Source: Deltaproteobacteria bacterium
GTDB lineage: Bacteria > Desulfobacterota > Desulfarculia > Adiutricales > Adiutricaceae
Direction: 5' to 3'
DNA length: 9,661 bases
Assembly: GCA_031279525.1 (NCBI GenBank)
Contig: JAITIH010000081.1
Location: 1-9,661 of the forward strand
The position numbers were made by a program, and so were the translations under genes. The notes beneath the pieces were generated by a model. That model was not told the DNA's origin, ran no database searches, and saw only the letters and a program-made list of their open reading frames with translations. Shown one piece after another: positions 1-6,759 of this stretch (position 1 is its first letter; each line of letters opens with the position of its first letter).

Positions 1-429
1 GATGGCCAGCATCTGCTGCTCTCCCCCGGAAAGGGTCCCGGCCATCTGGCCTTTCCGCTCAAAAAGCCGAGGAAAGAGGTCGTAAACTCGCTCTAAGTCC
101 GGGACGACGTTCTGCCCCTTCCGGGTGAAGGCCCCTAACTTTAGGTTCTCCTCCACGGTCATGGGCCCAAAGACCCGGCGCCCCTCGGGGGCCTGGGTCA
201 CGCCCAGCTCGACCACCTCGTGGCTGCGGAGCACGTCGATGCGCCGGCCATTAAAATGAATCTCCCCGCCCGAGGGCCGGACCAAGCCGCTAATGGCCAT
301 GAGGGTCGTGCTCTTGCCGGCCCCGTTGGCCCCTAAGACGGTCACTAGCTCTCCACGGCCCACAGAGAGATTCAGTCCGTGGACCGCCTCCACGCCCCCG
401 TAGGAGACCTGAAGGTTCTTTAGCTCCAA
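1..429 (-). CDS. livF: LivF-type branched-chain amino acid ABC transporter ATPase (3' end outside window)
   Basis: This is one of the two cytoplasmic ATPases that drive branched-chain amino acid import through LivH/LivM. The visible 143 residues show the Walker A motif GANGAGKST at 33-41, an aromatic residue at Tyr10 that would stack on ATP, the LivF hallmark APEGRRVF around 80-87 followed by MTVEENL, and the ABC signature LSGGEQQ at 133-139. Walker B and the H-loop lie beyond position 1, so the gene is truncated by the window edge and not broken. No ATG is available. I chose TTG at 429 because GGAGGAG lies 9 bases before it. An in-frame TTG at 447 has a weaker GAGG site and would add six residues. 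The gene follows livG after an 88-base gap that contains a purine-rich run. The family assignment is secure; the start is not. Confidence 0.93.
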   Translation of the reverse strand, partial: MELKNLQVSYGGVEAVHGLNLSVGRGELVTVLGANGAGKSTTLMAISGLVRPSGGEIHFNGRRIDVLRSHEVVELGVTQAPEGRRVFGPMTVEENLKLGAFTRKGQNVVPDLERVYDLFPRLFERKGQMAGTLSGGEQQMLAI

Positions 430-517
430 TAGCGGCCGCTCCTCCAATTTCGCCCTCTTTCCTCTTTCTTCTAGACTTTCGTAAGGCTTAAAACCCCTTA
501 AAAAAAGAGCTCGCCAC

Positions 518-1282
518 TTAATCCTCGGCCTGGCCTAGGTAGGCCTCGATGACCCTAGGGTCGCTCTGGATCTCCAGGGGCGTGCCCTGGGCGATGATGG
601 ACCCATTCTCCATGACCATGACCCGGTGGCAGACCCGCATGACGAAGCCCATGTCGTGCTCGATCAGCATGACCGTGACGTCCCGGTCCCGGATCCGGCG
701 GACCAGGCCCACAAGGTCGCGCGTCTCCTGCTCGTTCATGCCGCCGGCCGGCTCGTCTAAAATCAAAAGTTTTGGCTCAGTGGCCAAGGCTCTAGCGATC
801 TCTAGCCTTCTTTGGTCGCCGTAAGCCAAGGAACCGGCTAAGGAGGCCCACTCCCCGGCCAAGCCGACGAACTCCAGCTCTTCCATGGCTCTTTTGATGA
901 CCAGCCTCTCCTCTTGGCGCTGGCTGGGCAGGCGCAAAAAGGAGGCCACCACCCCGGAGGTCAGGCGGCAGTGCCGGCCGGAGAGGACGTTGTCTAAAAC
1001 CGTAAGTTTAGGGAAAAGCCGGATGGTTTGGAAGGTGCGGGCGATCCCCAAGGCCACGATGCGGTGGGGTTTGAGGCCGGTTATGGCCCGGTTGGAAAAG
1101 AAGATATGCCCGTCGTCCGGGCGGACCGAGCCGGTGATTAGATTGAAGATTGTGGTCTTACCGGCCCCGTTGGGGCCTATGAGGCCGACGATGAGGCCCC
1201 GCTCCACGGCCAAGGAGGCCCCGGCCACGGCCACTAGGCCCCCAAAGGTCTTGGTCACGTTGGAAAGGCTTAGGATTAACAC
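518..1282 (-). CDS. livG: LivG-type branched-chain amino acid ABC transporter ATPase
   Basis: This is the second ATPase of the importer and is expected to pair with LivF beneath LivH/LivM. With the GTG start at 1282 it has 254 residues, essentially the size of E. coli LivG (255). It carries Walker A GPNGAGKT at 36-43, the Q-loop TFQ at 83-85, the LivG-specific signature SLAYGDQRRLEIA at 151-163, Walker B LLILDEP at 172-178 with catalytic Glu177, and the H-loop EHD at 208-210. The C-terminus ends in a typical EAYLGQ segment. The frame stays open upstream to an ATG at 1357, but that would bury 75 bases in livM and add an Ala/Arg-rich tail that LivG proteins lack. The GTG shares one base with the livM stop (TAGTG), which suggests translational coupling, and the G-rich stretch before it could act as a weak ribosome binding site. 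Confidence 0.95.
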   Translation of the reverse strand: MLILSLSNVTKTFGGLVAVAGASLAVERGLIVGLIGPNGAGKTTIFNLITGSVRPDDGHIFFSNRAITGLKPHRIVALGIARTFQTIRLFPKLTVLDNVLSGRHCRLTSGVVASFLRLPSQRQEERLVIKRAMEELEFVGLAGEWASLAGSLAYGDQRRLEIARALATEPKLLILDEPAGGMNEQETRDLVGLVRRIRDRDVTVMLIEHDMGFVMRVCHRVMVMENGSIIAQGTPLEIQSDPRVIEAYLGQAED

Positions 1283-2286
1283 TAGCCCGACCCCCCGGCG
1301 GGGTATTTTTCGTCGTAAGGCGGCGGCAGGCGATATTGGGTGGGCTTGGGCGGCCACAGGCCCTGTGGCCGGAAGATCATCATGGCCACCAAAGCCGCCC
1401 CGTAGGCCAAAAGCCGCAAATCCTGAAAGTCCCGGAAGAGCTCAGGCAGGCCCATGACCAAAAAGGAGCCTAAGACGACCCCCTTCTGGTTGCCGCTCCC
1501 GCCTAAAATGACGATGGTGAACATGACCACCGACTCCCCAAAGGTGAAGGACTCCGGGGAAATGGTCCGCATCTTGGCGGCGAAAATAGTCCCGGCCATG
1601 CCGGCCCAGGCCGCCCCGATGACAAAGGCCATGAGCTTGTAGGCCGTGGCGTCGACCCCCATGCCCTCGGCGGCCACCGCGTCTTCCTTTATGTACTTTA
1701 AGGCCCGCCCAAACCTAGAGTTCTCCAGCCAGTGGAACAAAAGAGCGGAGAAAGCCACCATGATCCAAATTAGGTAGAAAAAGTCCACTGGCCTCGCCAC
1801 CCGGTAGCCGAAAACCATCGGCCGGGCGATCCCGATGAGGCCGTTGGGCCCGCCGGTCAGGCCAAAGACGTCGTTGGTTAAGGCGATCTTAACGATCTCG
1901 ACGATGCCGATGGTGACGATAAGAAGGTAGTCGCCCCTTAGGCGAATGACCGGGATGGCCACCGCCAAGGCCAAGAGCCCGGCCCCCAAGGCCGCCGCCG
2001 GCAAAGTGGCCAAGATCGACCAGCCGTAGGTGAGGTTTAGATTGGCCGTGACGTAGGCCCCCACGGCGAAAAAAGCCGCGTGGCCCATGTGGAACATGCC
2101 GGCCAGGCCCAAAATGACGTTTAAGGACAAGGACAATAAGGCGTAAAGCCCAACCATGGACAAGAGATCGAGGATGTAAGGCGAGCTCCGAACGTTTAAG
2201 GCCGAGAGGATAAAGGGCAAGGCCAAGAAAAGGCCCGTCCCCAAAATCTCGACCGACCGAGCCAACTTAAGGCGGCCGAGTCTCAT
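1282..2286 (-). CDS. livM: LivM-type branched-chain amino acid ABC transporter permease
   Basis: This inner-membrane permease forms half of the substrate channel with LivH. The protein has 334 residues and many hydrophobic segments. It has the LivM-family block LGLAGMFHMGHAAFFAVGAY at 59-78, GLTGGPNGLIGI at 142-153, the cytoplasmic ATPase-coupling loop around EDAVAAEGMGVDATAYK at 201-217, and VILGGSGNQKGVVLG at 259-273. It ends with a polar Pro-rich tail after MIFRPQGLW, as is usual for the family. Its ATG overlaps the livH stop by four bases (ATGA), a standard sign of coupled translation, and its own stop overlaps the livG start. Together these place it firmly inside the liv operon. The length is in the normal range and no motif appears damaged. 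Confidence 0.96.
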   Translation of the reverse strand: MRLGRLKLARSVEILGTGLFLALPFILSALNVRSSPYILDLLSMVGLYALLSLSLNVILGLAGMFHMGHAAFFAVGAYVTANLNLTYGWSILATLPAAALGAGLLALAVAIPVIRLRGDYLLIVTIGIVEIVKIALTNDVFGLTGGPNGLIGIARPMVFGYRVARPVDFFYLIWIMVAFSALLFHWLENSRFGRALKYIKEDAVAAEGMGVDATAYKLMAFVIGAAWAGMAGTIFAAKMRTISPESFTFGESVVMFTIVILGGSGNQKGVVLGSFLVMGLPELFRDFQDLRLLAYGAALVAMMIFRPQGLWPPKPTQYRLPPPYDEKYPAGGSG

Positions 2287-3188
2287 AGCTTTTCGGCCAC
2301 TCTCTCGGACAAGATCCCGGTGGGCCGGAAAACCAGGATTAAAATCAGGGCCACGAAGGCGATGGCGTCCTTCCAGGCCCCGGAGACGTAGGCGTCGCCT
2401 AAGGTCTCCAAAAGCCCCAATAAAAGCCCGCCGATCATGGCCCCAGGTATGTTGCCAATGCCGCCTATGACCGCGGCCGTGAAAGCCTTTAGGCCATAAA
2501 GCTGGCCCATGTTGAAGTTGATCTGGCCATAGTAGACCCCGACCAACAGGCCGGCCAGGCCCCCCAAGGCCGGGCCAATGAGGAAGACCACGGCGATGAC
2601 TCGCCGGACGTCCACGCCCATGAGCTTGGCCGCCCCCTGGTCGATGGCCGCGGCCCGGATGGCCAGGCCCAGGCGGGAGTGGTTAATGAAGAGATATAGC
2701 CCGGCCATGATGGCCACGGCGGTCAAGAAAACGAAGAGCCGAATCAAAGAGACGCTCTGGCCGGCCACTGTCCAAACCACCTTGGGCAGGATGTCGGCGT
2801 TGTAAGCCCGGTACTGAGCCCCCCAAACCGTCATGATGACGTTCTGGAGGAAAATGCTGGCTCCCAAAGCCGAGACCACCGCCGCCAGACGGTCGGAGTG
2901 GCGCAAGGGTCGGTAGGCCACTCGCTCCAAAATGTGCCCGGCCAGGGCCGTGGCCCCGGCCACAAAAACGACCGTGAACCCGATGGCCAAAGCCGGGCCA
3001 AAAACCCCGCCCCAGTCCAAGGTCACCAAAAAGAAGAACCCCACGAAGGCTCCCAAGGCGAATAGCTCCCCGTGGGCGAAGTTAATTAGTTTCATGACCC
3101 CGTAAACCATGGTGTAGCCCAAGGCGATGAGGGCGTAGATGCTGCCCACGGTGAGGCCAAAGATTATCTGCTCGACGAAGTAGCCCAT
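2283..3188 (-). CDS. livH: LivH-type branched-chain amino acid ABC transporter permease
   Basis: This is the second inner-membrane permease of the importer. The 301-residue protein begins MGYFVEQIIFGL and continues into the highly conserved GSIYALIALGYTMVYG (15-30) and INFAHGE (35-41) blocks. It has VAYRPLR in the first third, VIGGIGNIPGAMIGG at 240-254, and the C-terminal VFRPTGI segment that is typical of LivH. The frame can be extended nine residues to a TTG at 3215, but no ribosome binding site precedes that codon. The ATG at 3188 has GGAAAGA about nine bases upstream and gives the N-terminus expected from E. coli LivH, so I chose it. The stop overlaps the livM start by four bases. Upstream lies a 163-base spacer with a strong hairpin that separates livH from livK. 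Confidence 0.96.
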   Translation of the reverse strand: MGYFVEQIIFGLTVGSIYALIALGYTMVYGVMKLINFAHGELFALGAFVGFFFLVTLDWGGVFGPALAIGFTVVFVAGATALAGHILERVAYRPLRHSDRLAAVVSALGASIFLQNVIMTVWGAQYRAYNADILPKVVWTVAGQSVSLIRLFVFLTAVAIMAGLYLFINHSRLGLAIRAAAIDQGAAKLMGVDVRRVIAVVFLIGPALGGLAGLLVGVYYGQINFNMGQLYGLKAFTAAVIGGIGNIPGAMIGGLLLGLLETLGDAYVSGAWKDAIAFVALILILVFRPTGILSERVAEKL

Positions 3189-3302
3189 GAAGGGGGGTCT
3201 TTCCGATCGACTCAAAAGGTCTTAAGCGAATGCGCGTCCATTAAACTAAGGCCAACAAAGCGCGGCCGTAAAACAAGGCCAAAAAGAGATCAAGGTCATT
3301 TA

Positions 3303-3333
3303 GGCTTAAGGCCCGCGCGGAGGGCCTTAAGCC
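3303..3333 (-). promoter_or_regulatory. Perfect 12-bp hairpin between livK and livH (likely mRNA-stabilising or partial-terminator element)
   Basis: GGCTTAAGGCCC and its exact complement flank a 7-base loop, 18 bases past the livK stop and more than 110 bases before livH. In the direction of transcription the stem is followed by TAAATGACC, with no T-run, so it is not a classical terminator for livK. By analogy with the hairpins between malE and malF, it may protect the 3' end of livK mRNA and lower transcript levels of the downstream permease and ATPase genes. The stem is seen directly in the sequence; the role is inferred. Confidence 0.6.
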
Positions 3334-3351
3334 AAAAAAGCGTAAAGGTCT

Positions 3352-4488
3352 TTAGTTCTGGAGAACGAACTCGCCTTTGTCGTCGACTTTATAGAGGCGG
3401 TAAACCTCGCCGATCCGGTCGCCTTTCTCGTCAAAGGCGATGGCCCCAGATAAACCCGTAAAACCCTTAAGGCCCGAGTGGAGGAACTCGGCGATTTTTC
3501 CCGAGTCCGGGCCGACGTTTTTGATGGCCTCGGCGATGACGCTAAAGGCGTCCCCGGCCAAAACCGCCCAGACCGAGCTGGGCAGCCCTCCGTGCTTTTC
3601 CCGGTAAATCTTAAAAAACTCTAAGGCCGCCGGGCTTTTCATGTCGCCGGGGCCTGGGGGGCTGACGAAGTAATAGCCGGCCGCCGCCTCGGGCCCGGCG
3701 ATTTCCACTAAGGATCGGTTGTTGGTGGCGTCGCCTCCGATGATGGGAACGTCCCAGCCTAGATCCCTTTTCTGGCGCAGGATCATGGCCGCCTCGGGAT
3801 AGTAGCCGGTAAAAACGACGACGTCGGGGTTCTGGGCCCTAATCTTGGACAAAGGCACCGCGAAGTCCCGGTCCCCTGGGTTAATGGCGTCGAAATAAAC
3901 TTCCTTTACGCTCAGCTCTTTAAAGATCTCCCTGGTCTCGTCGGCCAAACCCTTGGCGTAGGAGGTGTTGTCGTGAAGGATGGCCGGCTTGACGAAGCCT
4001 AAGGCCTTAACCTGATTGGCCAAGACGCGGCCCTGCTCGTCGTCGCGGGGACAGGTCCGGAAAAAACGCTTAAGGCCCTTTTCCGAAAGGCGGATGGAAG
4101 TGGAGCCGGTGGCCACCTGGACCACGCCCGCCTCGTCGTATATGTCTTGGGAGGCCTCGGTCACGGCCGAGCCGTAAGTGCCCACCACGGCCACCACGCC
4201 CGTGGTGACCAACCGCTGGGAGGCCAAGGCCGCCGTTTTTGGGGTGCCGCCGTCGTCGCCGACCGAAAGAGCAATCAAAGCTCCATTGATCCCGCCCTTG
4301 GCGTTAATCTGGTCGACCAGAATGTTTAAGACCTTAACCATATCCTGGCCTTCGGAAGCCCAAGCCCCGGTGGTGGGGGCCATGAGCCCAATCTTGACGG
4401 CGTCGGCGGCTTTAGCCTCGCCCGCCCCAAACAGGGGGAAGAAAACCGCTAAAGCGATTAATAGAAAATAAGGTAAACGCCTACCCAT
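3352..4488 (-). CDS. livK: Periplasmic branched-chain amino acid-binding protein (LivK/LivJ type)
   Basis: This is the periplasmic substrate-binding protein that delivers leucine, isoleucine, valine or a related amino acid to LivHMGF. It has 378 residues. A Sec signal peptide is visible: MGRR, a hydrophobic core LPYFLLIALAVFFPLF, then GEAKA-A with cleavage likely near residue 27. No lipobox Cys is present, so it should be soluble. The mature part belongs to the Peripla_BP_6 type I fold, starting VKIGLMAPTTGAWASEG and followed by VVGTYGSAVTEA, a Ser/Thr-rich ligand loop ATGSTSIRLSEKG, a hinge-region FRTCPRDDEQG, and HDNTSYAKGLADE. Only one Cys remains in the mature protein, so the disulfide known in E. 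coli LivJ cannot form. The frame opens at 4533, but AGGAG at 4500-4496, seven bases before ATG 4488, fixes the start. Substrate preference within aliphatic amino acids cannot be read from sequence alone. Confidence 0.93.
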   Translation of the reverse strand: MGRRLPYFLLIALAVFFPLFGAGEAKAADAVKIGLMAPTTGAWASEGQDMVKVLNILVDQINAKGGINGALIALSVGDDGGTPKTAALASQRLVTTGVVAVVGTYGSAVTEASQDIYDEAGVVQVATGSTSIRLSEKGLKRFFRTCPRDDEQGRVLANQVKALGFVKPAILHDNTSYAKGLADETREIFKELSVKEVYFDAINPGDRDFAVPLSKIRAQNPDVVVFTGYYPEAAMILRQKRDLGWDVPIIGGDATNNRSLVEIAGPEAAAGYYFVSPPGPGDMKSPAALEFFKIYREKHGGLPSSVWAVLAGDAFSVIAEAIKNVGPDSGKIAEFLHSGLKGFTGLSGAIAFDEKGDRIGEVYRLYKVDDKGEFVLQN

Positions 4489-4495
4489 GTTTAAA

Positions 4496-4500
4496 CTCCT
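4496..4500 (-). promoter_or_regulatory. Ribosome binding site of livK
   Basis: AGGAG lies seven bases before the ATG at 4488. It is the clearest ribosome binding site of the liv cluster, and it decides the start against the longer open frame that begins at 4533. By contrast, livG and livF begin with GTG and TTG. Confidence 0.85.
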
Positions 4501-4536
4501 TGTTGCGCCTATCCCACTGGGGAAAAGACCCATTGA

Positions 4537-4587
4537 CTATGGATAACCGTAAGGGCCATTGGCGGCCCTCGCGGCTATGGTAACCGT
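4537..4587. promoter_or_regulatory. Direct repeat plus small hairpin upstream of livK (possible operator)
   Basis: On the plus strand CTATGGATAACCGT (4537-4550) recurs as CTATGGTAACCGT (4575-4587), one deleted A apart and 38 bases from start to start. Between the copies, AGGGCC and GGCCCT (4552-4557 and 4564-4569) form a 6-bp stem with a 6-base loop. The cassette sits about 50-100 bases before the livK ATG, where a regulator of amino acid uptake could bind. I could not find a convincing -35/-10 pair in this gap. The repeat is visible in the sequence; an operator role is inferred. Confidence 0.4.
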
Positions 4588-4646
4588 CGAGAAAAAAAGC
4601 TCTAAGGCGTGACGTAAGGCCAAAAGCCTTAACCAATCCGGCGCCT

Positions 4647-4669
4647 AAGCCCAAAAATTTTTTGGGCTT
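4647..4669. terminator. A/T-centred palindrome at the end of the M18 gene (weak terminator candidate)
   Basis: AAGCCCAAAAA and TTTTTGGGCTT form near-continuous complementary arms around a single base, and the palindrome overlaps the last base of the aminopeptidase stop codon. Allowing for a realistic loop, the stable part is the 6-bp AAGCCC/GGGCTT stem. Reading with the gene, the sequence after the stem is AGGCGCC with no T-run, so termination would be inefficient. Some transcripts may therefore read through into livK, 180 bases downstream. Confidence 0.35.
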
Positions 4670-6138
4670 TAAGCTTTTTGATAAAAGGCGGCCATGGCTT
4701 TCATGGTCATCCAAAGATCCGCCTTGGAGGAAATCTCGAACGGCGAGTGCATGGAAAGGATCGGGGCCCCGCAGTCGACGATGCTTAGGCCGTGAAAGGC
4801 CAAAGACAAGGCCACCGTGCCGCCGCCGCCGTATTCCTGTTTGCCTAACAAAGTGCTCTGCCAGACGACGCCGCTTTCGTCGAAGACCGAGCGCACGTGG
4901 GCCATGTACTCGGCCCGAGCCTCGGAGGCCCCGTATTTGCCGGCCCCGCCGGTGTAGCGGACGAGGCAGGGCCCTAAGCCAATCCGGGCCGCGTTCAGCT
5001 CGTCGTGCACTTCCTTAAAGGTCGGGTCAAAGGCGGCTTCCACGTCGGCCGAAAGGGCCATGGAGGCGGCCAAGGCCTCGGTGACCGCCCGCCAGTCGTC
5101 CTTGGCCCCGGATTTGGCCAGGGCCGCCGCGGCCAAGCGGACCACGAAATTGGTCTCCGCCCCGGTGGAGCCGTAACTGCCAATCTCCTCGCGGTCGAAA
5201 ATAATCAAAAGCGAGGGCTTTTGAAGCTTTTTGCCCGCCAAGAAGGCCTTTAAGGCCACGAAAACCGACAAGCGGTCGTCTTGGCCGTAACCGCCAATTA
5301 AAGACCGATCCAGACCCACCTCCTGGGCCGGGCCGGCTGGCACCAGCTCGATCTCCGAAGAAACCAGGTCGTCTTCGCTAAGGCCCCACTTTTTATAGAG
5401 AAAGTCTTTGACGGTTTTTTTAAGCCGGTGCTTTTCCTTGGCCGAGCCAGTGGGGATGGTGGCGGCCAGGACGTTTAGGCGCTCGGCCGGGAAGGCGTCG
5501 ACGAGTTTTTTGTCCCTTTGGATCCGGGAGTCAAGGTGCGGCAATAAGTCGGTGATGGTCAGAACCGGGTCGCCCGGCTCGTCGCCAAACCGAAAATTGA
5601 CCTCCCGCCCGTCCTTTAAGACGCAAAAGCCCCACATAGCCAAGGGCCTGGCCAGCCACTGAAACTTCTTAAGGCCCCCGTAAAGGTTGCTTTTTAAAAG
5701 GCCCAGGCCGCCGTCCTCGTAAAGGCAGCGGGGTTTTAGGTCCAGCCTGGGCGCGTCCCCGTGGGCCACGATGAGGTTAAAGCCTTTTTCCGCCGACCGC
5801 CCCGGGGCGTACAGCCCAAAAAGCTTGCCGTGGTGGGCCAGGTACCCGCCCTTAGGGGCCGGCCCGCCCTGGGCCAGATCGACCAGCCCCGCCTCTTTGG
5901 CCAGGGCCAGAATCCTAGCCCCGACCGTTCGCTCGGTTTTGTTCTCGGAAAGAAACCGCCGGTACTCCGCGGCCAGGGCCTCGACTTCCTCGCGCTGGCG
6001 GGCCGAGAGATTGTCCCAAATAGTCGGCCGGCTCTCGGGCTGGTCGTCGTCGGAATTGGGGGCTGGCCGTCGGGCGGCTTTGGGTAGTTCGGACGCTACC
6101 TTGCGGCGACTGGAGGCCATGGGCGGGAATTTAGGCAT
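4669..6138 (-). CDS. M18 family zinc aminopeptidase (aspartyl aminopeptidase/aminopeptidase I type)
   Basis: This is a cytosolic dinuclear-zinc exopeptidase that removes N-terminal residues from peptides; M18 enzymes assemble as dodecameric tetrahedral particles. Counting from the ATG at 6138 (489 residues), the metal and catalytic motifs are all present: AHGD with His126, GGYGQDDR with the bridging Asp near 287, DREEIG with Glu317/318, SADVEA with Asp365, and SMHSPFEISSKADL with His464. Other family blocks are NLYGGLKKFQWL and LGKQEYGGGGT. The overall sequence resembles the Thermotoga M18 enzyme of about 450 residues. That core begins near IWDNLSARQ, which leaves about 38 extra residues rich in Arg, Pro, Ser and Asp, probably disordered. 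The start is uncertain: ATG 6138 has GGAG 14 bases upstream, ATG 6120 has no site, and a TTG at 6213 would add 25 residues without a site. It lies directly before the liv genes, consistent with peptide breakdown feeding amino acid metabolism. The exact residue preference is unknown. Confidence 0.93.
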   Translation of the reverse strand: MPKFPPMASSRRKVASELPKAARRPAPNSDDDQPESRPTIWDNLSARQREEVEALAAEYRRFLSENKTERTVGARILALAKEAGLVDLAQGGPAPKGGYLAHHGKLFGLYAPGRSAEKGFNLIVAHGDAPRLDLKPRCLYEDGGLGLLKSNLYGGLKKFQWLARPLAMWGFCVLKDGREVNFRFGDEPGDPVLTITDLLPHLDSRIQRDKKLVDAFPAERLNVLAATIPTGSAKEKHRLKKTVKDFLYKKWGLSEDDLVSSEIELVPAGPAQEVGLDRSLIGGYGQDDRLSVFVALKAFLAGKKLQKPSLLIIFDREEIGSYGSTGAETNFVVRLAAAALAKSGAKDDWRAVTEALAASMALSADVEAAFDPTFKEVHDELNAARIGLGPCLVRYTGGAGKYGASEARAEYMAHVRSVFDESGVVWQSTLLGKQEYGGGGTVALSLAFHGLSIVDCGAPILSMHSPFEISSKADLWMTMKAMAAFYQKA

Positions 6139-6245
6139 ATAGGGTTTATTTTCTCCGAATTTGGCAAAATTTATCTTAACGGTTCCGCCCGCATTCCTTC
6201 TGGGCCGAGCCAAATAAACGGGCCAACGATATTTAAGTTCAGAAA

Positions 6246-6274
6246 AGACTAGACGAAAAAAGCTCTGACGTCAA
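6246..6274 (-). promoter_or_regulatory. Candidate promoter for the M18 aminopeptidase gene
   Basis: TTGACG at 6274-6269 matches the sigma-70 -35 consensus in five of six positions. TAGTCT follows after 17 bases but matches the -10 consensus in only three positions. Transcription would start near 6239, giving an untranslated leader of about 100 bases to ATG 6138. The -35 lies inside the palindrome TGACGTCA (6266-6273). The site is a reasonable candidate but the -10 is weak. Confidence 0.35.
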
Positions 6275-6354
6275 GATGGCCGGCTAAATAATTGCTAAAC
6301 AATGACGCTACACATATTAAAATGTAACTTTGGCTAAAAACATCTTCTTTATAG

Positions 6355-6369
6355 TTTCTAATTTAGAAA
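6355..6369. promoter_or_regulatory. Perfect 15-bp palindrome TTTCTAAtTTAGAAA (operator-like)
   Basis: Seven-base arms TTTCTAA and TTAGAAA flank a single central T in the AT-rich part of the gap upstream of the aminopeptidase. On the minus strand it is followed at once by TATAAA, and on the plus strand it is overlapped by TATAGT, so it could control a promoter in either direction. No good -35 was found for either one. A dimeric repressor site is a plausible inference. Confidence 0.35.
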
Positions 6370-6477
6370 ATCCACTGGCTTCCGCTTGAAAGCGGCGACG
6401 ACCGCGTTCAAAAAATGGCGGGCCGTCATTGGCAACCGACTGACGAAAGAAGAATCGTCGGCCATGAATCGTTTAGG

Positions 6478-6603
6478 GATTGGGCTTAGGCCATAGACGA
6501 TTGAGTCGCGGCCTTAAGGGATTGAGTCGCGACCTTAAGGGGTTGAGTCGCGACCTTAAGGGGTTGAGCGCCTGACTTAAGAGATAGAGCCGCGCCTCTG
6601 GGG
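6478..6603. repeat. 21-bp tandem repeat array (three near-identical units at 6499-6561 with decayed flanking units)
   Basis: Units at 6499-6519, 6520-6540 and 6541-6561 each differ by one base from the next; they start GATTGAGTCGCG (or GGTTG) and end CCTTAAGG. Two more 21-base segments follow in phase at 6562-6582 and 6583-6603; the last matches unit one at about 15 of 21 positions. A very diverged segment precedes the array at 6478-6498. Each unit holds two palindromes, GTCGCGAC (GTCGCGGC in the first unit) and CCTTAAGG. The frames across the array contain no usable start codon with a ribosome binding site, so I regard it as non-coding. Confidence 0.85.
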
Positions 6604-6728
6604 ACATGGAGGATAGAAGTTCCAATCCAAAAAGCCGCCTGACGCGCCTTCCCCGATCAGGAATAGGCTAGCGTCAAATAGCCGGCGACTTAGCCATAAC
6701 TTTTAAGGTAAGGCCATAAGGGCTTAAA

Positions 6729-6759
6729 ACCGCCGCCGCCGTTAAATGGCGGCGGCGGT
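6729..6759 (-). terminator. Rho-independent terminator of the TonB-dependent receptor gene
   Basis: A 12-bp stem of ACCGCCGCCGCC and GGCGGCGGCGGT with a 7-base loop (ATTTAAC on the transcribed strand) lies about 65 bases after the receptor stop. It continues into a short T-run (GGTTTTAAG). A very GC-rich stem followed by Ts, placed just past the gene, is the classic form. It should isolate the receptor from the aminopeptidase and liv genes. Confidence 0.75.

Noticed and set aside
430..517. Terminator between livG and livF, suggested by a run of seven Ts after GAGCTC
   Set aside because: The only structure before the Ts is a 6-bp self-complementary site with no loop, so no terminator hairpin can form, and livF follows directly with a good ribosome binding site.
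885..1457. 190-codon plus-strand open frame across livG and livM
   Set aside because: It lies antisense to genes with full ABC motifs, and its translation is rich in Arg, Pro and Thr without any domain; it is a shadow of GC-rich coding DNA.
4481..4714. 77-codon minus-strand frame covering the livK upstream gap
   Set aside because: It overlaps the end of the aminopeptidase gene and the livK start in another frame, has no recognisable domain, and the gap is better explained as regulatory DNA.
6171..6194. Seven-codon leader peptide (ATG at 6194) before the aminopeptidase
   Set aside because: The AAGGA site touches the ATG with no spacing, and there is no attenuator-like structure or run of regulatory codons.
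6499..6603. CRISPR array
   Set aside because: The 21-bp units are directly contiguous without unique spacers, and no cas genes are present.
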